NCBI RefSeq assembly: GCF_013282805.1 | Contig: NZ_CP054038.1 | Coordinates: 1,798,001-1,862,000 of the forward strand | Length of the DNA stretch: 64,000 bases | Direction of reading: 5' to 3' | DNA from: Microbacterium hominis | GTDB taxonomy: Bacteria; Actinomycetota; Actinomycetes; Actinomycetales; Microbacteriaceae | Shown: piece after piece, positions 24,828 to 33,038 of the stretch | Layout of the letters: each line of letters opens with the position of its first letter | Numbering within the stretch: the first letter of the stretch is position 1 | Position numbers and translations under genes: made by a program | The notes under the pieces: model-generated | Databases searched by the model: none | Told to the model about the DNA's origin: nothing | What the model saw: only the letters and a program-made list of their open reading frames with translations

Positions 24828-26261
24828 TCAGCCCTCGGGGGTCGCGTCCGCCGGCGGGTGCAGTGTCGACTGCACGAGATCCCGGATGTACGCCCAGTCG
24901 GGGCTGTCCTCGTCGATGCCGCCGGCGGGCGTCAGCTCGATCGTCGTGACCTTCTGCTCCTTCGCCTTCAGGGCGAGGTCCAGAAGCTTCGGGATGAACG
25001 ACTGCGGCACGTCGGTGCTGACGAGGTCGGCACCCGCATCCGCGAGTTCCTGGAAGCGGGTGAGGACCACCTGCGGAGTGAACTGGTCGAGAATCGCCTG
25101 CTGCAGCTCACGCTGACGCCGCATGCGGTCGAAGTCACTGGTGGTGTGGCGGGAGCGCGCGTACCACTGCGCGGTGAAGCCGTCCATGCGCTGGGTGCCG
25201 GGCTCGATCCAGCCCTTGACCCATTCGTCGAGTGGCTGGCCGGTGTGGTGCGGACCGCCGATCGGGATCCGCTCCTTCACCGTGATCTCGACGCCGCCCA
25301 GCGCATCGATGAGCGCCTCGAACGCGTACATGTCGATCGTCACGTAATTCGGGATCTCGATCCCGAGAATGCCCTCCGTCGCGTCCTTCGTCGCCTCGAT
25401 ACCCGGCGTCGACCCGTTCGCGACCGCTTCGGGGTAGATGAGGTCGCCCTCCTGGCAGACCTCGACCTCGGTGTTGAGCTGGTTGATCCCGCTTCCCCAG
25501 CCGCACGTCGCGTCCGCATGCCCCTCGTGCCCGTTCGGGTATCGGTCCTTCATCGGACCGTCGGAGAAGGGGAAGCCGGGCATGTCACGCGGGAACCCCG
25601 TGATGGTCGTCGCCCCGGTCTCGGCGTTGATCGAGACGACCGAGATGCTGTCGAACCGCTTTGAGTCGTTGGTCGTGACGTGGTCGGCGCCCAGCAGCAG
25701 GATGTTGTAGTAGCCGTCGGACGGCTCCATCGTCGGGCCGCTCGCGCCGAAGATAGCGCCCATCGTCTCCCGCGCGGTGCCGGTGGCGCCCGCCGCCTGG
25801 AACGCGGTGCCGCTGGTGACGACGAGCAGAGCGACGGCCGTGACGGCGATGCCATAGCGGGCGCGTCTGCCCGTCTTCACGAGGCGCACCAGACGCAGCG
25901 TGTCGACGGTCAGCACGACCCAGAGCGTTGCGTAGGCGATGAGGAGCCCCTGCACGAGGAGCAGCGCGAACCAGTTCGTCGCGATCGTGAGCAGGACAGA
26001 CCGCCACATCACCGCGGTCACGGCGGCGGCGACCACGAGCGTCCACATCAGGAGCGTGGAGGCGACGCCGAAGCGACCCAGCCGACGGTTCCCGGCGAGC
26101 AGCTGCGCCGAGCCGGGGACGAGGAGGTTCAGCACCACGAGCCACCACCCGCGGCGCGTCATGACGGCACGGGACGAATGATCCGGGTGCCGCAACGGCT
26201 GCTCCCTGCCGGTCTCAGCGGACCGAGGAGCGGCCGGGCGGGGCGGTGCCAGCATGCTCAT
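24828..26261 (-). CDS. LCP (LytR-CpsA-Psr) family wall-polymer ligase
   Basis: LCP proteins attach anionic glycopolymers to peptidoglycan at the outer face of the membrane. The product has 477 residues. The N-terminal third has four hydrophobic segments, including WWLVVLNLLVPGSAQLLAG and FALLLVQGLLIAYATLWVVL, which is more than the usual single anchor. The LCP domain carries DSISVVSINAETGATTITGF followed by PRDM, and FDRMRRQRELQQAIL, with the arginines that bind pyrophosphate. The start MSMLAPP at 26261 lies nine bases after a TACCCT box. GTG and ATG codons upstream (26264-26309) are alternatives. Confidence 0.88.
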   Translation of the reverse strand: MSMLAPPRPAAPRSAETGREQPLRHPDHSSRAVMTRRGWWLVVLNLLVPGSAQLLAGNRRLGRFGVASTLLMWTLVVAAAVTAVMWRSVLLTIATNWFALLLVQGLLIAYATLWVVLTVDTLRLVRLVKTGRRARYGIAVTAVALLVVTSGTAFQAAGATGTARETMGAIFGASGPTMEPSDGYYNILLLGADHVTTNDSKRFDSISVVSINAETGATTITGFPRDMPGFPFSDGPMKDRYPNGHEGHADATCGWGSGINQLNTEVEVCQEGDLIYPEAVANGSTPGIEATKDATEGILGIEIPNYVTIDMYAFEALIDALGGVEITVKERIPIGGPHHTGQPLDEWVKGWIEPGTQRMDGFTAQWYARSRHTTSDFDRMRRQRELQQAILDQFTPQVVLTRFQELADAGADLVSTDVPQSFIPKLLDLALKAKEQKVTTIELTPAGGIDEDSPDWAYIRDLVQSTLHPPADATPEG

Positions 26262-26270
26262 CACGCGCCC

Positions 26271-26276
26271 AGGGTA
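26271..26276 (-). promoter_or_regulatory. -10 box (TACCCT) of the LCP gene
   Basis: TACCCT on the minus strand lies nine bases before the chosen ATG, consistent with a nearly leaderless transcript. Confidence 0.45.
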
Positions 26277-26374
26277 GGCGTGCGCAGCGGAGCTTCCCCG
26301 CAGCGGCACGGCGCATCGGCGGGATTGGCGGTCGCGGAGCGGACACGGTGTCGGTGGTGGATGTCCACGTATGG

Positions 26375-26445
26375 AGGGGATGACGGGAATCGAACCCGCA
26401 CCATCAGTTTGGAAGACTGAGGCTCTACCATTGAGCTACATCCCC
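26375..26445 (-). tRNA. tRNA-Gly (TCC)
   Basis: A minus-strand cloverleaf. The acceptor GGGGATG pairs with CATCCCC, the D arm is TAGCTCAATGGTAGAGC, and the anticodon loop CTTCCAA gives anticodon TCC. The T arm is GCGGGTTCGATTCCCGT. No CCA is encoded. Confidence 0.94.
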
Positions 26446-26530
26446 GCAGCGGCTGGCCGCGGCATCCATCAGTCTAGTGGACGTCCGAGGGCGCTTCCGA
26501 CCACGCGGAGGAGATGATCGGGCGCGTCGG

Positions 26531-26536
26531 CTAGAC
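26531..26536 (+). promoter_or_regulatory. -10 box (TAGACT) of tRNA-Pro
   Basis: TAGACT lies about 42 bases before the mature tRNA-Pro 5' end. Confidence 0.45.
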
Positions 26537-26577
26537 TTGCCGGGGCCGAACGGCGCGCACGCGCGTGCGAACCCGCC

Positions 26578-26651
26578 CGGGGCGTAGCTCAGCTTGGTAG
26601 AGCGCCCGCTTTGGGAGCGGGAGGCCGCAGGTTCAAATCCTGTCGCCCCGA
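26578..26651 (+). tRNA. tRNA-Pro (TGG)
   Basis: A complete cloverleaf. The acceptor CGGGGCG pairs with CGCCCCG, the D arm is TAGCTCAGCTTGGTAGAGC, and the anticodon stem CCCGC/GCGGG with loop TTTGGGA gives anticodon TGG. The T arm is GCAGGTTCAAATCCTGT with discriminator A. Confidence 0.94.
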
Positions 26652-26733
26652 CATCACGGCCGTCACAGAATTCCGAACCCAGACCTTCAGCAGCCGCGCG
26701 CTCGCGCGGTCCGATAGAGGAGAAGTAACAGGC

Positions 26734-28182
26734 ATGGTGAACAGCACCGTCGAGAAGCTCAGCCCCACCCGGGTGAAGCTGCACATCACGGTCACCCCCG
26801 AGGAGCTCAAGCCCTCGATCTCGCACGCGTACGAGCACATCGCGCAGGACGTGCAGATCCCCGGCTTCCGCAAGGGCAAGGTTCCGGCCCCCATCATCGA
26901 CCAGCGCATCGGCCGCACCGCGGTTCTCGAGCACGCGGTCAGCGAAGGCCTCGACACCTTCTACCGCGAGGCCGTGCAGGCCAATGAGCTCCGCGTTCTC
27001 GGCCGTCCCTCGGCCGAGGTGACCGAGTGGCCGAACGAGAAGGACTTCTCGGGCGACCTGCTCGTCGAGGTCGAGGTCGACGTCCGCCCCGACTTCGAGC
27101 TGCCCGCGTTCGAGGGCACGACCATCGAGGTCGAGGCCGTCGAGATCGACGAGGCCGCGATCGACGAGGAGCTCGAGCGTCTGCGCGCCCGCTTCGGCAC
27201 GCTCGTGACCGTGGACCGGCCCGCCGCGAAGGGTGACTTCGTCGAGCTCGACCTGGTCGCCGCGATCGACGGCGCCGAGATCGACCGCGCCGAGGGCGTG
27301 TCGTACGAGGTCGGCTCGGGCGAGCTTCTCGAGGGCATCGACGAGGCCATCGACTCGCTCACCGCCGGTGAGGACACCACGTTCCGCTCCAAGCTCGTCG
27401 GCGGCGACCACGCCGGCGAGGAGGCGGAGGTCTCGGTGACCGTCAAGGCCGTCAAGGAGCGCGAGCTCCCGGAGGCGGACGACGACTTCGCGCAGATCGC
27501 GAGCGAGTTCGACACCATCGCCGAGCTGCGCGACAGCCTCTCCGAGCGCGTCGGCCAGCAGTCGGTGTTCACGCAGGGCTCCGCGGCGCGCGACAAGCTG
27601 ATCGAGACGCTGCTCGAGCAGGTCGAGATCCCCGTGCCCGCGCAGCTCATCGAGGACGAGGTGCACAACCACCTCGAGTCCGAGGGTCGCCTCGAGGACG
27701 ACGAGCACCGCGCTGAGGTCGCCGAGGCCAGCGAGAAGCAGTTCAAGACGCAGATGCTTCTCGACGCCATCGCCGAGAAGGTCGACGTCCAGGTCTCGCA
27801 GGACGAGCTCACCCAGTACCTGGTGCAGTCGTCGGCCCAGTACGGCATGTCGCCGCAGGACTTCGTCAACGCGCTGCAGGAGGGCAACCAGCTCCCCGCC
27901 GTCATCGGCGAGGTCGCCCGCAACAAGGCGCTCGCCGTCGCGCTCGGCAAGGTCTCGGTCGTCGACACCAACGGCAAGGCGGTCGACCTGACCGGCTTCG
28001 TCGCCGTCGAGGACGAGGCTGAGGCTGAGGACGAGGTCGTGGAGGAGGCGCAGGAGATCGCGGATGCCGCGGCCGACGCCGACGCCGTCATCGAGGCGGA
28101 GGAAGCCGAGGCGAAGCCCGCCAAGAAGCCGGCTGCCAAGAAGGCCCCGGCCAAGAAGAAGGCTGCCGCCGACGCCGAGTGA
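26734..28182 (+). CDS. tig: Trigger factor (ribosome-bound chaperone / prolyl isomerase)
   Basis: The first chaperone to meet nascent chains at the ribosome exit. The product has 482 residues. The N-terminal domain has the ribosome-docking signature [18 protein letters not shown] (about 44-61). A central FKBP-like isomerase domain follows (from about 155, GDFVELDL), then the helical C-terminal chaperone domain. The last 50 residues are an added tail, first acidic ([16 protein letters not shown]), then Ala/Lys-rich ([20 protein letters not shown]), as often seen in actinobacteria. The ATG at 26734 has GAGGAGAAG upstream. tRNA-Pro precedes it and clpP1P2X follows. Confidence 0.95.
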   Translation: MVNSTVEKLSPTRVKLHITVTPEELKPSISHAYEHIAQDVQIPGFRKGKVPAPIIDQRIGRTAVLEHAVSEGLDTFYREAVQANELRVLGRPSAEVTEWPNEKDFSGDLLVEVEVDVRPDFELPAFEGTTIEVEAVEIDEAAIDEELERLRARFGTLVTVDRPAAKGDFVELDLVAAIDGAEIDRAEGVSYEVGSGELLEGIDEAIDSLTAGEDTTFRSKLVGGDHAGEEAEVSVTVKAVKERELPEADDDFAQIASEFDTIAELRDSLSERVGQQSVFTQGSAARDKLIETLLEQVEIPVPAQLIEDEVHNHLESEGRLEDDEHRAEVAEASEKQFKTQMLLDAIAEKVDVQVSQDELTQYLVQSSAQYGMSPQDFVNALQEGNQLPAVIGEVARNKALAVALGKVSVVDTNGKAVDLTGFVAVEDEAEAEDEVVEEAQEIADAAADADAVIEAEEAEAKPAKKPAAKKAPAKKKAAADAE

Positions 28183-28198
28183 TCATCACTTCGACAGT

Positions 28199-28228
28199 GG
28201 GGGACGGATGCCGCGGCATCCGTCCCCC
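28199..28228 (+). terminator. Terminator of tig
   Basis: A perfect 30-base palindrome: GGGGGACGGATGCC (28199-28212) pairs with GGCATCCGTCCCCC (28215-28228), 16 bases after the tig stop. It contains the GGATGCC heptamer as an inverted pair. T-rich bases follow (GCTTCGTT). Confidence 0.85.
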
Positions 28229-28292
28229 GCTTCGTTCCCGGGCCTGCGATCTGCCCAGGGCGAACACGGGCGGGTCGCTCGGCCCGCGCCGG

Positions 28293-28298
28293 TAGATT
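28293..28298 (+). promoter_or_regulatory. -10 box (TAGATT) of clpP1
   Basis: TAGATT gives a leader of about 25 bases with the CAGGAGT ribosome site before the ATG at 28330. Confidence 0.5.
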
Positions 28299-28329
28299 CG
28301 ATGGCACGACCACGGAATCAGGAGTACAC

Positions 28330-28914
28330 ATGGCCGAACCACTTGTCGCGACGAGCGTCTTCGACAGGCTGCTGAAGGACCGCATCATCTGGCTCGGGTC
28401 AGAGGTGCGCGATGACAATGCCAACGAGATCTGCGCGAAGATCCTCCTCCTCGCCGCCGAGGATGCCGAGAAGGACATCTACCTCTACATCAATTCGCCC
28501 GGCGGATCGATCACCGCGGGCATGGCGATCTACGACACCATGCAGTTCGTGCCGAACGACATCGTGACCGTCGGCATCGGCATGGCCGCCTCGATGGGTC
28601 AGCTCCTGCTGACCGCCGGCACCAAGGGCAAGCGGTACATCACGCCCAACGCACGGGTCCTGCTGCACCAGCCCCACGGCGGCTTCGGCGGCACCGCGAG
28701 CGACATCCAGACGCAGGCGCAGCTCATCCTCGACATGAAGAAGCGGCTCGCCGAGATCACCGCCGCCCAGACCGGAAAGACCGTCGAGCAGATCAACGCC
28801 GACGGCGACCGCGACCGCTGGTTCAGCGCCGACGAGGCCCTCGAGTACGGATTCGTCGACCACATCCGCGAGTCGGCCACCGACGTGGTCGGCGGCGGCG
28901 GCACGGCAGCCTGA
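28330..28914 (+). CDS. clpP1: ATP-dependent Clp protease proteolytic subunit ClpP1
   Basis: One of the two different ClpP rings that form the active actinobacterial heterotetradecamer. The product has 194 residues. The catalytic triad is visible: S88 (GMAASMGQ), H113 (LLHQPHGGF) and D162 (DRDRWF). [20 protein letters not shown] is the oxyanion region. clpP2 follows after 31 bases in the same operon. The pair degrades tagged or misfolded proteins with ClpX and ClpC. Confidence 0.95.
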   Translation: MAEPLVATSVFDRLLKDRIIWLGSEVRDDNANEICAKILLLAAEDAEKDIYLYINSPGGSITAGMAIYDTMQFVPNDIVTVGIGMAASMGQLLLTAGTKGKRYITPNARVLLHQPHGGFGGTASDIQTQAQLILDMKKRLAEITAAQTGKTVEQINADGDRDRWFSADEALEYGFVDHIRESATDVVGGGGTAA

Positions 28915-28945
28915 CGGACCCGAACGCGAAAGAGAGAGAACGCGA

Positions 28946-29617
28946 ATGCACACCCCCACGTTCGGTCCCACGGCGCCCCAGGGCCTGCAGATGCCCGGCA
29001 GCCGCTACGTCCTGCCGCAGTTCGAAGAGCGCACGGCCTACGGCTACAAGCGGCAGGACCCGTACAACAAGCTCTTCGAGGATCGCGTCATCTTCCTCGG
29101 CGTCCAGGTCGACGACGCGTCGGCCGACGACGTGATGGCGCAGCTGCTCGTCCTCGAGTCGCAGGACCCCGACCGCGACATCATCATGTACATCAACTCG
29201 CCGGGCGGCTCCTTCACGGCCATGACGGCGATCTACGACACCATGCAGTACGTGTCGCCGCAGATCCAGACCGTCGTGCTGGGCCAGGCGGCGTCCGCGG
29301 CCGCGGTGCTCCTGGCCGCCGGTGCCCCCGGCAAGCGGCTCGCGCTGCCCAACGCCCGCATCCTCATCCACCAGCCCGCGATGGGCGAGGCGGGCCACGG
29401 CCAGGCATCCGACATCGAGATCCAGGCGCAGGAGATCATGCGCATGCGCACCTGGCTCGAGTCGACGCTGTCGAAGCACTCGAACAAGTCGCCTGAGGAA
29501 GTGAACAAGGACATCGACCGCGACAAGATCCTGTCTGCGGAGGATGCCGTCGCCTACGGCCTTGTCGACCAGGTCCTCACCACCCGCAAGCGCGGGCAGG
29601 CTGCGCTGACCAAGTAG
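28946..29617 (+). CDS. clpP2: ATP-dependent Clp protease proteolytic subunit ClpP2
   Basis: The second ClpP ring subunit, 223 residues, with the longer N-terminus usual for ClpP2 (about 35 extra residues before LFEDRVIFLG). The triad residues are S117 (GQAASAAA), H142 (LIHQPAMGEAG) and an aspartate at about 191-193 (DIDRDKI). The ribosome site is AAAGAGAGAG, with the start ATG at 28946. A strong terminator hairpin follows, so clpX is likely transcribed mainly from its own promoter. Confidence 0.95.
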   Translation: MHTPTFGPTAPQGLQMPGSRYVLPQFEERTAYGYKRQDPYNKLFEDRVIFLGVQVDDASADDVMAQLLVLESQDPDRDIIMYINSPGGSFTAMTAIYDTMQYVSPQIQTVVLGQAASAAAVLLAAGAPGKRLALPNARILIHQPAMGEAGHGQASDIEIQAQEIMRMRTWLESTLSKHSNKSPEEVNKDIDRDKILSAEDAVAYGLVDQVLTTRKRGQAALTK

Positions 29618-29632
29618 CAGACCCGTGCGCGT

Positions 29633-29660
29633 GAAGGCCCCGGCTCCTGCCGGGGCCTTC
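29633..29660 (+). terminator. Terminator of clpP1-clpP2
   Basis: GAAGGCCCCGGC (29633-29644) pairs with GCCGGGGCCTTC (29649-29660) around a TCCT loop, followed by GTTCATT. Confidence 0.85.
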
Positions 29661-29711
29661 GTTCATTCCACAACCCGCGCCGCAAAGCCCTCGCATGTCC
29701 GTGTGAGCGGC

Positions 29712-29717
29712 TAGGCT
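29712..29717 (+). promoter_or_regulatory. -10 box (TAGGCT) of clpX
   Basis: TAGGCT follows the clpP terminator and gives a leader of about 45 bases ending in a GAGGAGGAGCC ribosome site. Confidence 0.55.
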
Positions 29718-29768
29718 CGGAGCACGGCAAGGGGAGTGCGACCCCACCGACCGACGAGGAGGAGCCAG

Positions 29769-31037
29769 ATGGCACGCATCGGTGAGAGCGCAGATCTGTT
29801 CAAGTGCTCCTTCTGTGGAAAGAGCCAGAAGCAGGTCCAGCAGCTGATCGCGGGTCCCGGCGTCTACATCTGCGACGAGTGCGTCGAACTCTGCAACGAG
29901 ATCATCGAAGAGCGCATGGCGGAGTCCGCCTCCGGCGAGGTCGCAGAGTTCGATCTTCCCAAGCCGCGCGAGATCTTCTCGTTCCTCGAGGAGTACGTCG
30001 TCGGTCAAGACGACGCCAAGCGCGCGCTGGCCGTCGCCGTGTACAACCACTACAAGCGCATCCGAGCGCACGGCACCCTCCAGTCCGCTGAGCAGCGTGC
30101 CGACGACGTCGAGGTCGCCAAGAGCAACATCCTCCTGCTCGGTCCGACCGGCTGCGGCAAGACCTACCTCGCACAGACGCTCGCCAAGCGACTGAACGTG
30201 CCCTTCGCGGTGGCGGACGCCACCGCGTTGACCGAGGCCGGCTATGTCGGCGAAGACGTCGAGAACATCCTCCTCAAGCTCCTCCAGGCCGCCGATTTCG
30301 ACACCAAGCGCGCGGAGACCGGCATCATCTACATCGATGAGGTCGACAAGATCGCCCGCAAGGCCGAGAACCCCTCGATCACGCGCGATGTGTCGGGGGA
30401 GGGCGTCCAGCAGGCACTGCTGAAGATCCTGGAAGGAACGGTCGCCTCCGTCCCGCCGCAGGGCGGCCGCAAGCACCCGCACCAGGAGTTCATCCAGATC
30501 GACACCACGAACGTGCTGTTCATCGTGGCCGGCGCGTTCGCCGGGCTCGAAGACATCATCTCGTCGCGGGTGGGCAAGCACGGCATCGGCTTCGGGGCGC
30601 CGTTGCACAACAAGGGCGATGACCTCAGCCTGTTCAGCGAGGTGCAGCCGGAGGACCTTCACAAGTTCGGTCTGATCCCCGAGTTCATCGGGCGACTGCC
30701 GGTGGTCGCTTCGGTGTCCCCACTGGACCGCGAGGCGCTCATGGAGATCCTCACCGAGCCCAAGAACGCGCTGGTCAAGCAGTACCGCCGCATGTTCGAG
30801 CTCGATGGTGTCGATTTGGAGTTCGACGCCGAGGCGTTGCAGGCGATCGCCGAACTCGCGGTCGAGCGCAAGACGGGCGCCCGCGGACTTCGCGCGATTC
30901 TCGAAGACGTGCTCGGCCCGATCATGTTCGAGATTCCTTCGGCCGATGACGTCGACAAGGTGGTCATCACGCGCGCGGCGGTGCAGGACGGCGCCGCCCC
31001 GACACTCGTGTTCCGCCAGAACCGCAAGAGCGCCTGA
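29769..31037 (+). CDS. clpX: ATP-dependent Clp protease ATP-binding subunit ClpX
   Basis: An AAA+ unfoldase that feeds substrates to ClpP1P2. The product has 422 residues. The zinc-binding domain has C13, C16, C35 and C38 ([16 protein letters not shown]). Walker A is GPTGCGKT (about 125) and Walker B is [14 protein letters not shown]. The RRGRG-like pore region and the IGF loop ([13 protein letters not shown]) for ClpP docking are present. The ATG at 29769 follows GAGGAG. The gene has its own TAGGCT promoter, and a hairpin at 31055-31074 ends it. Confidence 0.96.
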   Translation: MARIGESADLFKCSFCGKSQKQVQQLIAGPGVYICDECVELCNEIIEERMAESASGEVAEFDLPKPREIFSFLEEYVVGQDDAKRALAVAVYNHYKRIRAHGTLQSAEQRADDVEVAKSNILLLGPTGCGKTYLAQTLAKRLNVPFAVADATALTEAGYVGEDVENILLKLLQAADFDTKRAETGIIYIDEVDKIARKAENPSITRDVSGEGVQQALLKILEGTVASVPPQGGRKHPHQEFIQIDTTNVLFIVAGAFAGLEDIISSRVGKHGIGFGAPLHNKGDDLSLFSEVQPEDLHKFGLIPEFIGRLPVVASVSPLDREALMEILTEPKNALVKQYRRMFELDGVDLEFDAEALQAIAELAVERKTGARGLRAILEDVLGPIMFEIPSADDVDKVVITRAAVQDGAAPTLVFRQNRKSA

Positions 31038-31054
31038 CCCTCGGCGCGACCTGA

Positions 31055-31074
31055 ACTGGCCCGTTCGGGCCAGT
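31055..31074 (+). terminator. Terminator of clpX
   Basis: An 8-bp stem, ACTGGCCC (31055-31062) with GGGCCAGT (31067-31074), around a GTTC loop, 17 bases after the clpX stop. It has no T run. Confidence 0.65.
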
Positions 31075-31129
31075 CGCAATGGCCCCGGCGGGCGACGATG
31101 TCAGAGCGCCTTCCGGCTTGGCTGGGGGC

Positions 31130-31933
31130 ATGTCCACCTTCGCATCGTCTTTCCACGAACTCGCTGTCACTCTCAGCCCCGCGCAGGGGATCCCGCGCCG
31201 CCGCCGCGATGATCCGCCGATCGTCGCGCCGATCGCGCGCGTGTCGGTCGACCGCCGTCTGAACGGGCCGCGCCGCAGCGCCAACGGCGGCTTCGCGGCC
31301 GGCATCCTCTCGCGACACGTCGACGCCGACGTGGTCACCGTGGTGCTGCGTCGTCGTGTTCCGCTGGCCAGGCCTCTCGATGTGCACGCCGATGACCGCC
31401 GGGGTGTCGTGCTCTCCCGCCGGAGGCGCACGGTCGCGCAGGCGCGGCCGGGCGTGCTCGCCGACACGATCGCGCCGCCGCCGCCGAGCTGGGGAGAAGC
31501 CCTGGCGGCACGCGCACACCACCCGCTGATCGGCGTGCGGCATCTGCTCTCGGACTGCATCGTCTGCGGGCCGGAGCGGTCCGACGGCATGCGCGTCACG
31601 CCGGGCCCAGTGGCAGGGCGCCCCGAGCTGCTCGCCGCGCCCTGGCTGGTCGGCGTGCGGGAGTCGGCGTCGGGCACGGCGCACGCCGCCGCGGTCTGGG
31701 CGGCATTGGACTGCCCCAGCTACCCCGCGGAGGCGCTTGCGGCGCGTCGCCTCTGTCTTCTGGGCACGATGACAGCCCGCATCGACCGCCGCCCGCGAGT
31801 GGGGGAGCGCATCGTCGTGTACAGCTGGACCCGGAGCCGAAAAGACCGGAAGTACGAGACCTCGGTCCGTGCGGTCGATGAAGCCGGTGGCCAGATCGCC
31901 GCCGCGGATGCGACCTGGATCGCCCTGCGATGA
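31130..31933 (+). CDS. Double-hotdog (thioesterase-like) protein of unknown substrate
   Basis: A 267-residue protein. RRLNGPRRSANGGFAAGILS matches the first hotdog helix of an actinobacterial thioesterase-like family, VVTVVLRRRVPLARPLDV is the following strand pair, and LSDCIVCGPERSDGMRVTPG is the second-repeat block containing a Cys-x-x-Cys. The C-terminal repeat ends TSVRAVDEAGGQIAAADATW. Family members are usually annotated only as thioesterase superfamily, and the acyl substrate is unknown. The ATG at 31130 is the likely start, though the frame is open back to 31079. No clear promoter is seen, so it may depend on read-through from clpX. Confidence 0.7.
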   Translation: MSTFASSFHELAVTLSPAQGIPRRRRDDPPIVAPIARVSVDRRLNGPRRSANGGFAAGILSRHVDADVVTVVLRRRVPLARPLDVHADDRRGVVLSRRRRTVAQARPGVLADTIAPPPPSWGEALAARAHHPLIGVRHLLSDCIVCGPERSDGMRVTPGPVAGRPELLAAPWLVGVRESASGTAHAAAVWAALDCPSYPAEALAARRLCLLGTMTARIDRRPRVGERIVVYSWTRSRKDRKYETSVRAVDEAGGQIAAADATWIALR

Positions 31934-31952
31934 CGCGGACGCGGTCGGACTC

Positions 31953-31958
31953 TAGACT
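31953..31958 (+). promoter_or_regulatory. -10 box (TAGACT), leaderless
   Basis: TAGACT ends six bases before the GTG at 31965. Confidence 0.6.
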
Positions 31959-31964
31959 GACCGC

Positions 31965-33032
31965 GTGCTCGCGGAGGATCCCGTCGTGCGTCGCGCCCGC
32001 TTCGGCGGAGACGACGTGGCCTGGGCTGCCGTCGGGTCGGGGCCCGGGGTGCTGCTGGGCGGCTGGTGGTCGAGTCACCTCGTGCACGACCTCGCGGTTC
32101 CCGAGTTCCGGGGGTTCCTCGCGCGCCTCGCGGCTCATTGGACGGTGATCCGCTTCGATCCGATCGGCGTCGGGCTCTCCCGCCGCGCCGCTGGCGTCGA
32201 AGGGGACGTGACGGCCCACGCGGCCGCGATGGCGGCCGTCATCGAAGACGCGGTCGACGCCCCCGTGTCGGTCGTGACCGGTTCGTCGGGCGCTCCCGTC
32301 GCGGTCGCCCTCGCAGCCCTGCGTCCCGACCTGCTCGACAGGCTCGTCGTGTGCGGCGGATACCTGCGAGGACGGGACATCGCGGGCGCGGAGGACCGGG
32401 AGGCGATGGTCGAACTGGTCCGACGCAACTGGGGGATCACGTCCCGCGTGCTCGCCGAGGTGTTCCTCCCCGGCGGCTCCTCCGTGCAGCGTCAGGAGTT
32501 CGCGCGCTTCCAGCGGCGCATCGCGTCGGCGGAGGAGGCGGCGGCCGCTCTGGCCTCGGTGTACGAGCTCGACGCCACGCCCTTCGCCTCGGCGGTGCGG
32601 GCACCCACACTGGTCCTCCACCGTCGTGACGACCGCGCGATCCGGTTCTCGCTCGGACGCGATCTCGCCGAGCGCATCCCGGGGGCACGCTTCGAGCCGA
32701 TCGCGGGCATCGATCACTTTCCGTGGTTCGGTGACGTGGACGAGGTGATCGGGCACCTGGAGGACTTCCTCGATCTGCCGCGGTCGCCGCACGCATCGTC
32801 GCGCGCCGGCGACGGGCCGAGGCACACGGTGGCTCGTGCGGGGTTGACGCCGAGGGAGACCGAGATCCTCGCGCTGGTCGCGGAGGGCCTCACCGACGCA
32901 CAGATCGCCGACCGACTCTTCCTCAGCCCGCATACGATTCATCGCCACGTCGCGAACGCGCGCACCAAGCTGGGCGTGCCCACCAGGGCGGCCGCTGCCG
33001 CCCTGGTGATCGCCGCCGACCAGCCGGGCTGA
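31965..33032 (+). CDS. Alpha/beta hydrolase fused to a LuxR-type DNA-binding domain
   Basis: A 355-residue regulator. Residues about 15-265 form an alpha/beta hydrolase domain: oxyanion-type LLGGWWSSHLVHD, nucleophile elbow VVTGSSGAPVAVALA (serine present), acid in LVLHRRDDRAI, and histidine in PIAGIDHFPWFG. Residues about 290-350 are a LuxR helix-turn-helix (AGLTPRETEILALVAEGLTD, RLFLSPHTIHRHVANARTKL). This fusion suggests a regulator that binds or cleaves a small ester or lactone-like ligand. The ligand and targets are unknown. The start GTG at 31965 is set by a leaderless promoter. It is convergent with the M3 peptidase gene. Confidence 0.85.
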   Translation: MLAEDPVVRRARFGGDDVAWAAVGSGPGVLLGGWWSSHLVHDLAVPEFRGFLARLAAHWTVIRFDPIGVGLSRRAAGVEGDVTAHAAAMAAVIEDAVDAPVSVVTGSSGAPVAVALAALRPDLLDRLVVCGGYLRGRDIAGAEDREAMVELVRRNWGITSRVLAEVFLPGGSSVQRQEFARFQRRIASAEEAAAALASVYELDATPFASAVRAPTLVLHRRDDRAIRFSLGRDLAERIPGARFEPIAGIDHFPWFGDVDEVIGHLEDFLDLPRSPHASSRAGDGPRHTVARAGLTPRETEILALVAEGLTDAQIADRLFLSPHTIHRHVANARTKLGVPTRAAAAALVIAADQPG

Positions 33033-33038
33033 GCCGAC

